Source of the DNA: Isoetes taiwanensis
Lineage: Eukaryota; Streptophyta; Lycopodiopsida; Isoetales; Isoetaceae
Reading direction: 5' to 3'
Length of the DNA stretch: 64,000 nucleotides
NCBI GenBank assembly: GCA_021234155.1
Contig: JAJEKV010000050.1
Span: forward strand, 7,217,199-7,281,198
Position numbers and translations under genes: made by a program. Shown here piece by piece: positions 32,701 through 43,610 of this stretch (position 1 is its first letter; every line of letters starts with the position of its first letter). The notes under the pieces were generated by a model. That model was not told the DNA's origin. It did no database searches and saw only the letters and a program-made list of their open reading frames with translations.

Positions 32701-35485
32701 AGTAGTCAGTCCATATATCCTAAGAATTACCCTACTCGCGGAAAACAATTGTAGATACTGAAGCAGAAGCTGCAGGATCCGTTGCCTTGAGGCATAGACC
32801 CCTTAAAGATTATGACTTTGAAAGTCTTAAGACGGTAAGGAACCGGATAACCATATGGCGGTTACTAACGAAGATTGAAACATTGGGTTTCCTATGAAGA
32901 GACCAGGAGGTTTTAGTGCCTCCGCTTCATTATAAGGGAGCCAAAGTGGAAGTGGACATGCTAACGTAAGAAAATAGGTTAGTTGTGACAAAGCGTGGCA
33001 GAACACAAAGGATATTTAACTGAAGGAACCTTTAGGGAAGGCCTTCGACTGTGGTGGAAACCCTTGGAATTATGGCATAATCCCATGGGGAAATTATAGT
33101 TTATGTACCGGGTTAAGGTACTATAAGGCACTAAAGGAAGGGTAGCATAGACAAGTCCAACATAGAGTTGGCCCCCATCCATTTGGGAAGTAGCCAGAGA
33201 ATAAGGGTATATAAGCAATGGGTTTTGTTCGAAAGAACTACCAAGGTTACGCTTTAGCTAAGGTAGAGCAGAGCTCTAGCATTGTGGGATGTGGATATAT
33301 ACGTATTAGGTACATATGATGTACAAATACGATAAACATCTTGGAGAGTTAATCTAAGTAGCAACACGAGAAGAGAAAGACGAGTGTACTCCAAAGTTAC
33401 CAATGAAGGGTTTGGAGATATGTTCGAATAATTGGCACGTGAAATAAATGTTAACAGCCCATAGAATGAAGCTTAAGATGATGGGGTTGAATAGTACAAT
33501 AGTACAATTCGAGGATAGATAGCAAATAGCAGTCACCTGCGAGTAGTTCAAATGTGTTTTGAATAGACACCTAAGACTAGCTTCCCACATGATCCATAGC
33601 TGGATCAGGCAAAGGTGAATAGCATGGGTTACATGGAGGTGTAAGTTAGGATATATAGGACTCGAACATGGATACAAGTCCGGGTTATCTCAAACAGAGG
33701 TAATTGTAGAGAGACTCACAAAATACCAGGCAGGCACCTTGATGACTCCAGGTAATTTACGATTTATACAAAGGCTGAATCGCTGACTTAGGCCATAACT
33801 ATGGCTTAGATGAGGATGCCAAGTTATTTGGAATGCCACAAGAGCAGCGTAACATCATGACAGAGAAATGTAATGACTAACATTTCTAGAACGTGGGACA
33901 ATGTTGAATCATAACCTCCAATGATAGGTGGGTTAACAACATAGGGCCATCTAATAGCGGCTTAGAAGCCACAAGACGGCTAACGAATATGTAAAAGAGT
34001 AAATGGATTCTACTGAATAAAAGTCACGACCAAAGGGTAAATTGTATACGTTGTGCCAGGCGTAAGGGTCGGAGTACTGAAAATCGATCATAGACTTAGA
34101 AAACATTACCTTTGAAGAAGAGAAGGAATGAAGGACCCTTATTAATGATATTTAGCGACCTGGATAGGAAGGCTATTACCTAACATGCAGGGTGGTCTTT
34201 GCTAACATGCAAAGATATACCTGCGGCTTGAAAGGCAGCAAGAGGTGAAAAACTCTTGAAAGATTTGGTGTATGGCTTAGGGAAGAAGACTTCCATGTCC
34301 TAGGACAACACGGGGAATTGAATCCAGCAAGGACATTTTTTTTTTTTTTTTAATAAATAGATAGATAAGTAGACAGCATTTATACGTCATGACACATTGG
34401 CAGCGTCCATAAGGACATATGACGTACCCCCAGAGACTTGAACACAAGATCTCTGGATAGAGGAGGCCTATCGTGAGAGGTCTTTGGGTGGTACTATCCT
34501 TTGGGATATTCACATAATCCCCTGGAATATGTAGGTTCATTTGCGGACTTAAAGACGATTAGGCACTAAAATAATGGTTGGAAATACGTTGGCCCAACCA
34601 TATCTAGATACGCTAGAAGGAGGCAAGTAGTCAACAATGGTTGGAGGCCATTGGAATGTACGGGAGAACAACTCCAAAAGAGGGTAGGGTGCTATCACTT
34701 TGACAGTCGTGTGGGGCAAATATTTAATGACAGCCATATAGGAGGTGAAGTTTGGCACAAAATGATACCAAGGTTTGTACCCGACATTAATAAAGTGCTG
34801 ACATTGTTGTGGGGATTCTAAATGAGAAGAAGTATTTAAGGGTGGTAGGATCAAAGGAATCTAAACCCATGGGCTAGAGGGGTGCTGCATGGCAGTCCCT
34901 AGTTGGTTGGGCGAAGAAAGACCCTTTCCCTGGGAAAATGAGACGAGTCAAGGTTTAGACACTAGAGAGAGACAACGTTAATTATAATTATGTCTATAAG
35001 ATATTACTTAACCTTTAATATATAATGTCGAATAAGGTCTACTATAAAGCATATGAATGTAGTATAGATTGAATCATGGCAAGGCCTGAAGAACTTTTGT
35101 GTTATCAAGGCATCTACCAAAGGAAAAAAAAAATTATTTAAAGCTATAGACCGAGGAATGTCGATAACTGGACATTATCATCGTCACCTAAAGAATATCC
35201 AAGGTAAATAGTGGATTAAAATCCAACTTGGGAGTTTTTTTTTTTTCGAGGAATTTTCTTTCATCGCTCTGCGTGAACGTATGTCGATATGGTTGCGGAG
35301 ACATTCCGCAATGATGATAATAACTCCTAAGTGATTTCTAGCTCACCAGGGTTGCACAAGCCCGGGGAGTTGTTGCCACCACATCGTTGGTTTAGAGAAG
35401 AGTGATGGTAGACAGTAGTCTTCCTAGAGAAACAGAGATACTATTGGTTAAGTATAATATGAGACTATTAAACCAATAAAATGAG

Positions 35486-35554
35486 GCTTACCCTGTTGGT
35501 AAAGCATTTGGTTGGGTGCTAGGAGGTCAAGGGTTCAAGTCTTGCATGGTAAAC
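35486..35554 (+). repeat. tRNA-like segment 1 in the Lt2 leader
   Basis: Ends GCTTACC and GGTAAAC pair over six of seven positions like an acceptor stem. An A-box-like TGTTGGTAAAGC and a B-box-like GGGTTCAAGTC (35531-35541) are correctly ordered. No convincing anticodon arm, so it is a tRNA-derived pseudogene or SINE head, antisense to the element. Confidence 0.45.
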
Positions 35555-35637
35555 TTTTATATAAAAGTTGTTATGCAAAGAAAATAGAGTATCATGTGTA
35601 TAAGAAATGTGTGAAATATATATATCATATTCAAGAG

Positions 35638-35707
35638 AGCTTGGTTTGGTGGTAAGCACCTAGGCTTGGAATTGAGGTGTCATGGGTTCAAATCTGGGTT
35701 GAGGCGC
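35638..35707 (+). repeat. tRNA-like segment 2 in the Lt2 leader
   Basis: Has TTTGGTGGTAAGCACC (A box) and GGGTTCAAATC (B box, 35683-35693), as in tRNA-derived SINE heads. It lies 152 nt after segment 1 and about 470 nt from the PBS. Confidence 0.45.
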
Positions 35708-36179
35708 CAAAAAAAAATTAGGTATATAAAAGAAATACAAATTTTTTTATACGGCGGAAATACGCGTTTTATACGGAGCGGCGCTGACCCGGTTATACGC
35801 TATTTATTTTTGATTTCGAGACGCCCAAACCCCCGCCGCCCATTGTTGGGTTTGGCCTTCTGCTGGTCCCCCTGCGACCTGACGATGACCCCTTTAGGGT
35901 ATTTCAGATACGCCCGACCCATTGGAGCAATAATCTGGTCGTTCCGAGCTACGAGGAGAGAGTTACGGCGGAAACAAAACTCAAGTTTCTAACTCTAATT
36001 TCTAGCTTTAACCCCTTCACTAGGAAACACTATCTCTACAACCAGGTCATTCCTCCCATACTAAACCAACTAACACTTGGGTGGCAGAGTTGGAACTTTC
36101 TAAACAAGAGTTTTTTTCCACCCTCAACTAACGAGTTAAAGTATGGCCAGTGCAACAGTTTTGGTTCACCAGAACCATC

Positions 36180-36191
36180 GCTCTGATACCA
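36180..36191 (-). promoter_or_regulatory. Primer-binding site of Lt2
   Basis: GCTCTGATACCA on the + strand; complementary on the element strand to the 3' end of initiator Met tRNA over 12 nt. A 6-bp hairpin TGGTTC-ACCA-GAACCA lies just before it. Confidence 0.9.
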
Positions 36192-36192
36192 C

Positions 36193-37759
36193 TGTGACGC
36201 TCCCCCAATCCATACGATGCTCCCATCGTATAAATACGGGAAATTCCCCCTCCCATGGCGAATCCATCACCACGGAAAGGCCCTCCATCTGACTCGGACC
36301 ACTTGTGATGGCCAAGTGTCCCGGGAAGGGACATGGAGGTGTCATTCGTCCCACGCCTTCTATGGGAATCCTATATAGCGGAAGCATGCATACATGTTAG
36401 CACCTAGCAACAATACTAAATAATAATATACCACCACGAAGGGTGGCCCATCATCATCACTATAACTAGCAATAGAATACCAACATAACAAAGGAAATAC
36501 ACCATAACTAAGGGCCCTACCCCGGGCTCAGACTCCATGTGGGTGATTGACGGTCAGGGCCTCAAGATAACAGCAGACAGAGGTATGACATGGCATTGGT
36601 TGGCATAAGACAATGGCTAGGGTAGTCCACTCCATCCGCCCCTCCTGTGCACACTTTGCAGATAGGCTGTATCATGCTATGACGTGCTTGTAGCCCTCCG
36701 GAGACGCAATCCCAAGGAATCACCCTTCAGGACTACTCCGGGTTACATCTCCCCGGTCCGATGAGGCAGGTCAGGGAGGCGTCCCCTCCCCGGGTATGAC
36801 GGATCCCTGGGTGCGCTAGAGGATACGTGCCCCCTCAGTGACCCCCGCATCCGTACCCGACCTACTCCCCTAAATCTAAAGGTCAGCTCACCAACCCGTT
36901 CGAGCCCAGGGCGGCCATAGAGGCTCCCACCCTCCGGCCCAGGGAGTGTCAGACCCATACCCAGCCCACACACAGTGACTGGCTATAAGTCTAGCACACT
37001 GTAGGAGTCCCGTAGCCGCGCTAAGCGGGACCCCACCCCCGATTCACCTTCATACCCGTTGTTTGGTGCTGAACCACATCATAGCATCCACGGCCAGGTA
37101 GGCTCTTGTGCACAGGCCGCAATACAGGGTTTTAGGGGTTCTACCTAGGAGCATCTCTACTGCTAGATGGCCTTTAGGTCTCTACCCACCCCTTTAGCCC
37201 ATACAACACCATAGGAACGGAAAGAACTAAGCTAATACATCCATCCATCCATCCATAACTTGAATAGAACATAAAATAGAGATTAACCATTCACCTACTC
37301 AAACAAGGGTTAATCCTACGACTAACTAGGAAAACCAAGCTATCTACTCACTAACCCGTGTCCTAGCTGGAGCCATGGTCTCGGTATGGGTCCATCACAC
37401 TAGGCTGGCGGGTGGTTGATGATAACTCAAGCTTGGCTGATAACTGCTGCTCCTCCTTAGCTCCCAATTCGAATTTGGGAGTCAGAATGGGGCAGGACCC
37501 CTTTCCTAGGACCAAAATGGAAGGTCCCCCCTGGCCAATCGATTTGGGCCAGGTGGCGCCCCCTTGTTGGTGCTAATTAACTAATTTAGCTTAATTAGGG
37601 TAATTAGGCCAAATACTTTATAATTATCCACAATGGATTTATTAACATAGCTAAATAAAATCATTGTGGTTGACCCCTACTTGGACAATTACCCCCTTAT
37701 GTCCTAGTGACGTGTCCTGGCGTGTATACGTATACCGTATAATTGCCTGGAACGTCACA
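36193..37759 (-). repeat. 5' LTR of Lt2
   Basis: 1567 bp. Inner hairpin at 36212-36231, outer TATACG/CGTATA hairpin at 37725-37741, minus-strand TATAAAG at 37616-37622. Outer terminus GGAACGTCACA is intact. Confidence 0.92.
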
Positions 37760-37764
37760 AAGTC

Positions 37765-38388
37765 AAAAGTCCATAATTTATGAAATAGTGCTTAGTATGG
37801 AATTGTTTAGACTCATGCCTTATCTTCTTTGCAATCGAACTTCTAGAGCAGAAAGCTATATTTAAAGAATACCAACAAATGAATTCGTAACAAATTGACA
37901 TATGATAAAAGGACACAGTCCTTTAGAGACTCAACAGGCAATGACAAATCTCTAATCCAAACTCTAGCTTCAAAAACGAATTTGGATGCCTAAAGAATAG
38001 TATATGGAGTTGAAAAAACAAACTTTGCTCAGAAATTGTCCATGAGGGGACTCAAGAAACATGTAATCCATCAAATTCATCAACCACCCTAGGCTTTAGA
38101 CCTTGAATCTTCTCCAAGTCATGCTTCAACAAAGCTCTTAACTATGCTACTGGTGGATGATTTTCACACTGTGTTATGCATGTGATAAGAGGGAAGAGGG
38201 AGTTGTGTAGGAAGAGAGGGAAATCTGGCCATGTGCTAAAATTAAAGGGAAGTGTCGCCCACACATAAAATTTTTACAAATTTCTTAATTTCTTGCCACG
38301 TGATCTAAAAATTAAAAATCTGACAGGCATAAGTTGTGCCCCCATTTTTTAGAAGTGACAACAAATCAAGACCTTTGATTCCCAAGTG
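37765..38388. other. Spacer, no gene seen
   Basis: AT-rich flank between Lt2 and the retroposon at 38407. No supported frame. Confidence 0.4.
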
Positions 38389-38406
38389 AAAAATGTCAAT
38401 TTCAAG

Positions 38407-40390
38407 ATTGATATGACTCAATAATGCACTAATGGCATTGTCAGGGTCGCTCGTGAAGAGAGATGAGGATGGTCGCTCGTGACGATGGCGCTTAGGGTGG
38501 CCGGCGGTTTTCCTTGTAACTTGAGCATCTGGACTCCGTTTTTGATGATCTTTAGTTCGTTGGAAAGCTTGTCCCGAGAGCTCTCCGTGAACATCAATTT
38601 TGTTAGGGTTTGCTATCAGTTTAGGTGCAGGATTTGGGTCTGTTTAATTTCGGCCAGTTATAGTAGAGAAGGGGAAGACAGATATTGCTCTAGCAGCCAA
38701 GGCGGCGGCAAAACGGCGTGAGTCTACCACCAGTTTGGTGATACGTGATCCCCCAGTTGCTGTGCAAAAAGAGGTAAATAATTCAATTGGAAGCTCTTTG
38801 CCTCGGTGGTGGCTACTCCAGTGGTTCTTGAAGAAAGCGATTTTCCTCCCTTGCAAGGCGCTGCAAATAAGGGAGCGGAAGTTAATGGGAATTTGCATCA
38901 AACAGGTACAGATTCCAATCCTAATGTCAAATGATAGTGCTTGGAAGTCATCTGATTCAGTTACAAAAGTTTCATATCAAAGATTTAGTGATTGGCTTTG
39001 TAAGGATATATCTAATGCATCTAGAAAGGCAAGGGTAGCAGCTACTTTACAGGTATTGTTTGAAGGGAGTAAGGAAGAGTTATCGGCACTCTTGGACACA
39101 TTGAAAGCCCGACAGATTCAACTTCAACAACAATTTTCTCCAGATGACATATTTTACCAGTTTGACTGTCGGAGTGTGGTTCAAGCGTCTGGTATTCCTG
39201 TGGTTGACGTGGACCATCAAGCTCATATTAAGTGTGCTGAGAACTTATCTTCTTGTGCAGTTCTTGGGTACTTTACTGGTGGCTATTTAGATTTTTCTCA
39301 GTTCCGTGTTTGGTTATCTCGGCTTTTGAGACGCCTTCAATTTCCTTCTTTTCAGTCCATCAAGTTGCTGGCAAAAAAACTTTGTTCTTATTATGTTTGA
39401 AAGTAGTGATGTAGTGGACTCTTTGGTATCAAGAGGGATTGATCCACTTGGTGGGGAATATATAATGTACCAGTATTATTTTCCTAGCTTTACACCAGAT
39501 ATGGTCCGTGCATTAAAGATGCCTTGCTGGTTTTTGTTATCTAATCTTCCTCCTAATCTAATGGCTCATCAATTTCTAGTTGCAATTGCAACGGGACTTG
39601 GGGTTCATATCTCACACTTTATCATGAATGGTCCAAGAATTTGTCTTTCTATACCAGTAGACTCGACTTTACCAGACTGTATAGTTGTGAAGAGCAGGCC
39701 TTGGTATAAAAAGCTGTAAGCTTCTGAATGGTCCAAAATTAGCCCGTTTGTTTCCTAATAAGGAGGCTTTTGTTAGCTTTCGTCGAGGTACTCGTGCATC
39801 TCAGGCATCTGTTCAACATTCTTCCCAGGTTCAAGCTCCCATTGTTACCTCTTCTTCTATTCATGATCAACCTTTGCCGGTTGCTTTGCATTCCTCGGCT
39901 ATGGAAGATGCTCTACATACAGTTCCGGTGGTGTCACCCTTAGCACCATCAGCTGCAGCTATAGTTCCTACTACTCTCCACGATGTTGCTTCTGCCTCTC
40001 ATGCTCCTGAGGTTGTTAATCTTCAGTGCGCTAAAGAGTCATAGCAACAGGTCAATTGGAAGAAGGCAGCGAGGAAGAAGTCTGTTATGTCATCTCACGA
40101 GGCTATCCTGCCTCGTTCTATTCAGTGGCATGATAATTTGATGTCTGTTGATGATCATCTCGATGACGCAGAACATGGTGATTGTGATGAGGCTATTAAA
40201 CGCCTCACGGTGGCACAAGGAGTATGATTATATTCTGTGTATGGGTGGTTTTGCTTAGTGGAATGATTATATTCTGTGTATGGGTGGTTTTGCTTAGTGG
40301 ACTATTTCCTCCTCTAGATTTTGAATCCCATGTCACAATCCCTTGTATGTATCTTGATTTTACTTGATAATAGATTGTCGTCCTTAAAAA
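38407..40390 (+). mobile_element. Poly(A)-tailed retroposon with ORF1-like frame only
   Basis: Flanked by an 18-bp direct repeat, AAAAATGTCAATTTCAAG, at 38389-38406 and 40389-40406. The right copy directly follows a run of A residues. Long TSD plus A-tail are the marks of L1-type target-primed insertion. The 1.98-kb insert encodes a DUF4283-like ORF1 product but has no endonuclease or RT. Near the 3' end a 40-bp unit (ATGATTATATTCTG...) is duplicated in tandem at 40225-40303. Confidence 0.82.
38644..40044 (+). pseudogene. DUF4283-like ORF1 protein of the retroposon, frameshifted
   Basis: Three consecutive + frames: up to 39400, 39393-39719 and 39748-40044. The middle one contains the DUF4283 landmarks: KLFLIMFESSDVVDSLV, a short hydrophobic strand, MPCWFLLSNLPPNLMAH (the W-x-x-L-xx-LP position) and GPRICLSIPVD. 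The last is Ser/Pro/Ala-rich and low complexity. DUF4283 proteins are the RNA-binding ORF1 of many plant LINEs. The zinc knuckle that usually follows is not seen. Part of the same protein is repeated at 9117-9303. Confidence 0.6.
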
Positions 40391-40406
40391 AAATGTCAAT
40401 TTCAAG

Positions 40407-42102
40407 TTTTTTTCAATTCAAAGGGCCTCTAAACAATTCGAAAACCTTTTCTTAGAGTGCTCATTATCGTCTATACTTTAAAGTTCAATAGAAAGTTAAT
40501 GGTTGTGCGAAATGAGTTGGGAATGAGGAGGCTTTCCCCATCAAAATTTTTTCTCCCAAGAATATCTATAAATGCATGAAAAGAATTCTTGCAACTTTTG
40601 CTTGTAAAGAGTGTTTGTTATACTTGGACATTGATATGCTTTACAAAATTGTGCAAGCATATGTTGTTATACTTCTAACAAAGCATATGGTAATTTGTTT
40701 TTAGATGGCATGTGGCGCAATGGATTAATGGCATGTCTAATATGAATATATTTTTATTATATTGCTACTAAATCCACATAAACCACCGTTTGGCGGAAAT
40801 TCCTCAATTTTTCTGTGTTTGTTTCTTATGGCGCCGCTTGCATCGCCGCCATAGCTTCCAGACCTGTTTTTGATCGGCTTCCCCTGTTTTCGCATCTTGC
40901 CGGCCATTTCTGTGCTTGTGCAGAGGTTTGTGCAGAGCGAGACCTTCCGACCATAGGCTGCGCCCACATAGCCTCGAGTGTCATCGCCGGCCATAGCCTC
41001 GAGCTTCAACAAACAAACAGGGGCGGAGCCTTGAAGAAGCAGGGCCTTGAGCCTTCATGTCGATTGGAAGAGGAAACTCGCCTTCACCTGCAAATATTTC
41101 CTTCAAATCCGACCTGGGCTGCAGCGTAACCTGGTATCTCTTCTCCAAACAAACAAACAAACAAACAAAAGCAGGGGCTTCCGACCATAGGCTGCCGGCC
41201 ATATCTTTGGATATGATCCGCGATATAAAGCAAAAAGAGACGATCCAAGAACCAAGACATCTTTCTCGATATCTAACGAAATGGAAGCCAAAGATTCGAG
41301 AGACATTTTCAAGCTCTAACACGGGGCTTTTGGTGTGAGAAAATTTGTGGCAAGCAAAAAAGCGGATCTGCTAGGCCTGAGTTGGGCGGATCGTTAAACG
41401 TACAACCGCCTTTGCTTGAGTTTACTTATCTCCACGAATCGGACCCTTTTTGCGGCCGATTTCTTCTCCTTTTGTTGCTTTGAAGAAAGCAATCACCATG
41501 GTGGCCAATGCGAAGGTAGAAACAAGCAAAAGGAAACTGTGTAGAAACAAGCGTGGGCGGAAGGTTGAAGCGATTAAGGCAGATTGAAGCAAGATCAAAG
41601 CAAATTGAAGCAAGAATCATGGCCGGAAAAGAAGGCTAGAATTTCCACCAAACGCCGGTTTACTTTTGGTAAGTGGCCGGATTTTGGGGTTTCCGGCCGG
41701 TTACCTAGCACATGGCTAAATGAAGGTTTGCATCAAGACCTGAATAGCGCAAGGGTAATCAACCAATAGGTAACATAGCATATTGTACATGCTATGCATA
41801 TATGGCCACGCGATGCTCAAGAAAAGAATAGTGGTCCTAGGAAGAATTGTGTTAATAAAATGTGCAGCTTGACTATTTGCAAGAGACTTTTCATAAAGCA
41901 TGCATAGAACCAACTCATAAAGTATTTGAACAATCAGTATTTATTGTAGTATTAGGAGGCTCTCTACTGGTTTTGTTTAATTTGAACAGCAAATAAATAT
42001 TACAAGAACACCTGCAGATGATGCTCTAATCGAGCCATTGTTTTAAAAGTTAGGATGTGTGTAAGAATGGTGGGTGTGATTACTTACAATATGACCACTA
42101 GT
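40407..42102. other. Region downstream of the BAHD gene, no gene seen
   Basis: Holds an (AAAC)n run at 41146-41170 and mixed-composition sequence with several overlapping frames up to 113 residues that encode nothing recognisable. It probably includes the 3' UTR of the BAHD gene next to 42100. Confidence 0.4.
41146..41170. repeat. (AAAC)n microsatellite
   Basis: Six tetramers. Confidence 0.95.
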
Positions 42103-43610
42103 CTAGCAAAATTCTGGATCTTGTTTCAACCTTTCCATTGTTTCCAAAGAAAGAGCTATGGTGGCATGAATTCCTTGGCCTCCAATTCCAGGAAGAAGAT
42201 ACACCTTCCCATCATCCCAGTCATCCATTCCATAGCTAGCTCCCACAGGCTTTCCAAAACCAAAATCTACTTCATAAAGAGGGTGCCTATGTGATCCAGC
42301 CATCAAAATCCCAGCAGCACCCTTCCTGAATGATGGCCGCGGTACTTTGCCATCCAATATATCCTCCATCCAATTTGCAATCCCTTGCAATCTGTCAGGA
42401 GTAGCATCCTTGATTCCTTTGTGCACCTTTTCAGCTGCAAGAGCCAATCCCTCTGAACTTAATTCAGCTATGGTGGCCTTGACCACAGTTCCCATGGCCC
42501 CATTTCCAAAATAATTTGATGAAAGTGATGGCAACCTGTTTCTAGTATTCACCAACATTGCAAAACGTGTGAATTGAGTAGGAGGCAAACTCCTTGCTTG
42601 TGAAATTTTGTACCATATATGGCCACATATAATCTCAAATGATGTGAAGCTGTTAGGAACAGAAGATTTTAGGCTGTCAATTTTTGCACTGTCAAAATTG
42701 AAGCAACTTATAGATATAGAAGGTTTGTCATCCTGACTGGACAATTCTGCAGATGCAGGTTCTTCATCAAACTTAATCCCTAAGTCCTCTAGAGTCTTGA
42801 AGCTAGATTCTGCTCTAGAGTAGGCATAAGAGACAAGGGGATAGGTAGACAGAGCTTTACCCCTTGCAGCTTCTGACCAAGATTTGAGAAAGTGCCAAAT
42901 TGATGGTCCATCTACCATTTGGTGGGCATAAGCAAACCCTAGGCTGATTCCACCACAGGCAAATCTGGTTATCTGTTAGAAAAACAACAAAAAAAAAAAA
43001 AAACACTTAAAACCATCATCAACATTACTGTAATATATGTAATATGATGATGGTGCAGGAATACTGATCTTCATATTTAATATGATGTTAAAGTGAATAA
43101 TGATCTTCATCATGAAGGCACATCATGAAGGCATTAACAAGTATTATTACAAATATAATGTTAAAATGATGTTGTTGCTGGAATACTGACCTGAATGAAT
43201 AACAGGGGGCTGTCTGCAGTCCAAGGAATCGTTGCCCTAAAATTGCCAGTTTGAATTAGGCTATCTGTGAATGGAGATGGATTAAATTGCCCCAAATCAT
43301 CGATGGAAGCATCTGTGACCGCTTCTGAGAAGAAAACACCTTCATCGTTACAAATAAGATCCGTTTGAGTTCCTTCCAAAGGTTGCAACCTGCCCGCAAG
43401 AGGAAAAAAGTAAACCAGAACTTCTGACAGGCTCTGTTGAAGAAGAGAAGGAAGATGAGAAGGCTGTGGAGAGGGGAAAAAGATAACGCGTTTTTGGAAA
43501 GGGCAATGGAACATCCCGCGATCAAAAACTGTAAGATGGAATGTTTGGGAGTTGGAAGGCAGCTTTGGAGCAACGAGGGTGGAGGACAAGATGGTCACCG
43601 TGTTCGCCAT
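42103..43610 (-). CDS. BAHD acyltransferase, 2 exons
   Basis: Exon 1 43191-43610 (140 codons), exon 2 42103-42972 (289 codons plus stop), phase-0 GT-AG intron of 218 bp after a Gln codon, the conserved intron position of the family. The 429-residue product is full length. BAHD enzymes transfer an acyl group from acyl-CoA to an alcohol or amine. The catalytic HxxxD motif is HQMVD at 157-161; the structural motif DFGFGKP is at about 376. Also present are FFPLAGRL near residue 75 and the TSFEIICGHIWYKISQAR segment. Cytosolic, no signal peptide. Substrate cannot be read from sequence; shikimate/quinate HCT-like or specialised-metabolite acyltransferases are all possible. No defect seen. It lies alone among repeats. 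Confidence 0.92.

Larger units (their letters stand above)
29709..36179 (-). other. Lt2 interior, no recognisable genes
   Basis: AT-rich, dense with stops in all frames; the longest minus frames (107 residues at 33354-33677, 101 at 34549-34854) do not resemble retroelement proteins I know. Two T- or A-runs (34330-34350, 35235-35245) and two tRNA-like segments near the 5' LTR are the only discrete structures. Confidence 0.6.
28141..37759 (-). mobile_element. Lt2: complete LTR retrotransposon with non-coding interior
   Basis: Two near-identical LTRs (28141-29708 and 36193-37759) flank 6.48 kb. The 5-bp TSD AAGTC is at 28136-28140 and 37760-37764. On the minus strand there is a canonical PBS TGGTATCAGAGC (36180-36191) and a polypurine tract AAAAGGTGGGAGAA at 29709-29722. 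The interior contains no recognisable gag or pol in any frame. LTR similarity means recent movement, so it probably used proteins from another element (LARD-like). The PBS-proximal leader shares CATGGCCAGTGC-like sequence and a small hairpin with Lt1 and Lt3. Confidence 0.92.

Noticed and set aside
32979-33218. Possible integrase motif (TSQMDGGQL versus HPQTDGQ) in Lt2
   Set aside because: Spacing and neighbouring catalytic residues do not fit an integrase core.
33354-33677. Possible Ty3 RT C-terminal region on the minus strand in Lt2
   Set aside because: A few residues recall the FLG..YYRRFI.NF region, but no catalytic motif is found upstream and the match is at chance level.
35486-35707. 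Functional tRNA genes
   Set aside because: A and B boxes are recognisable but anticodon and D arms do not fold properly; called tRNA-like only.
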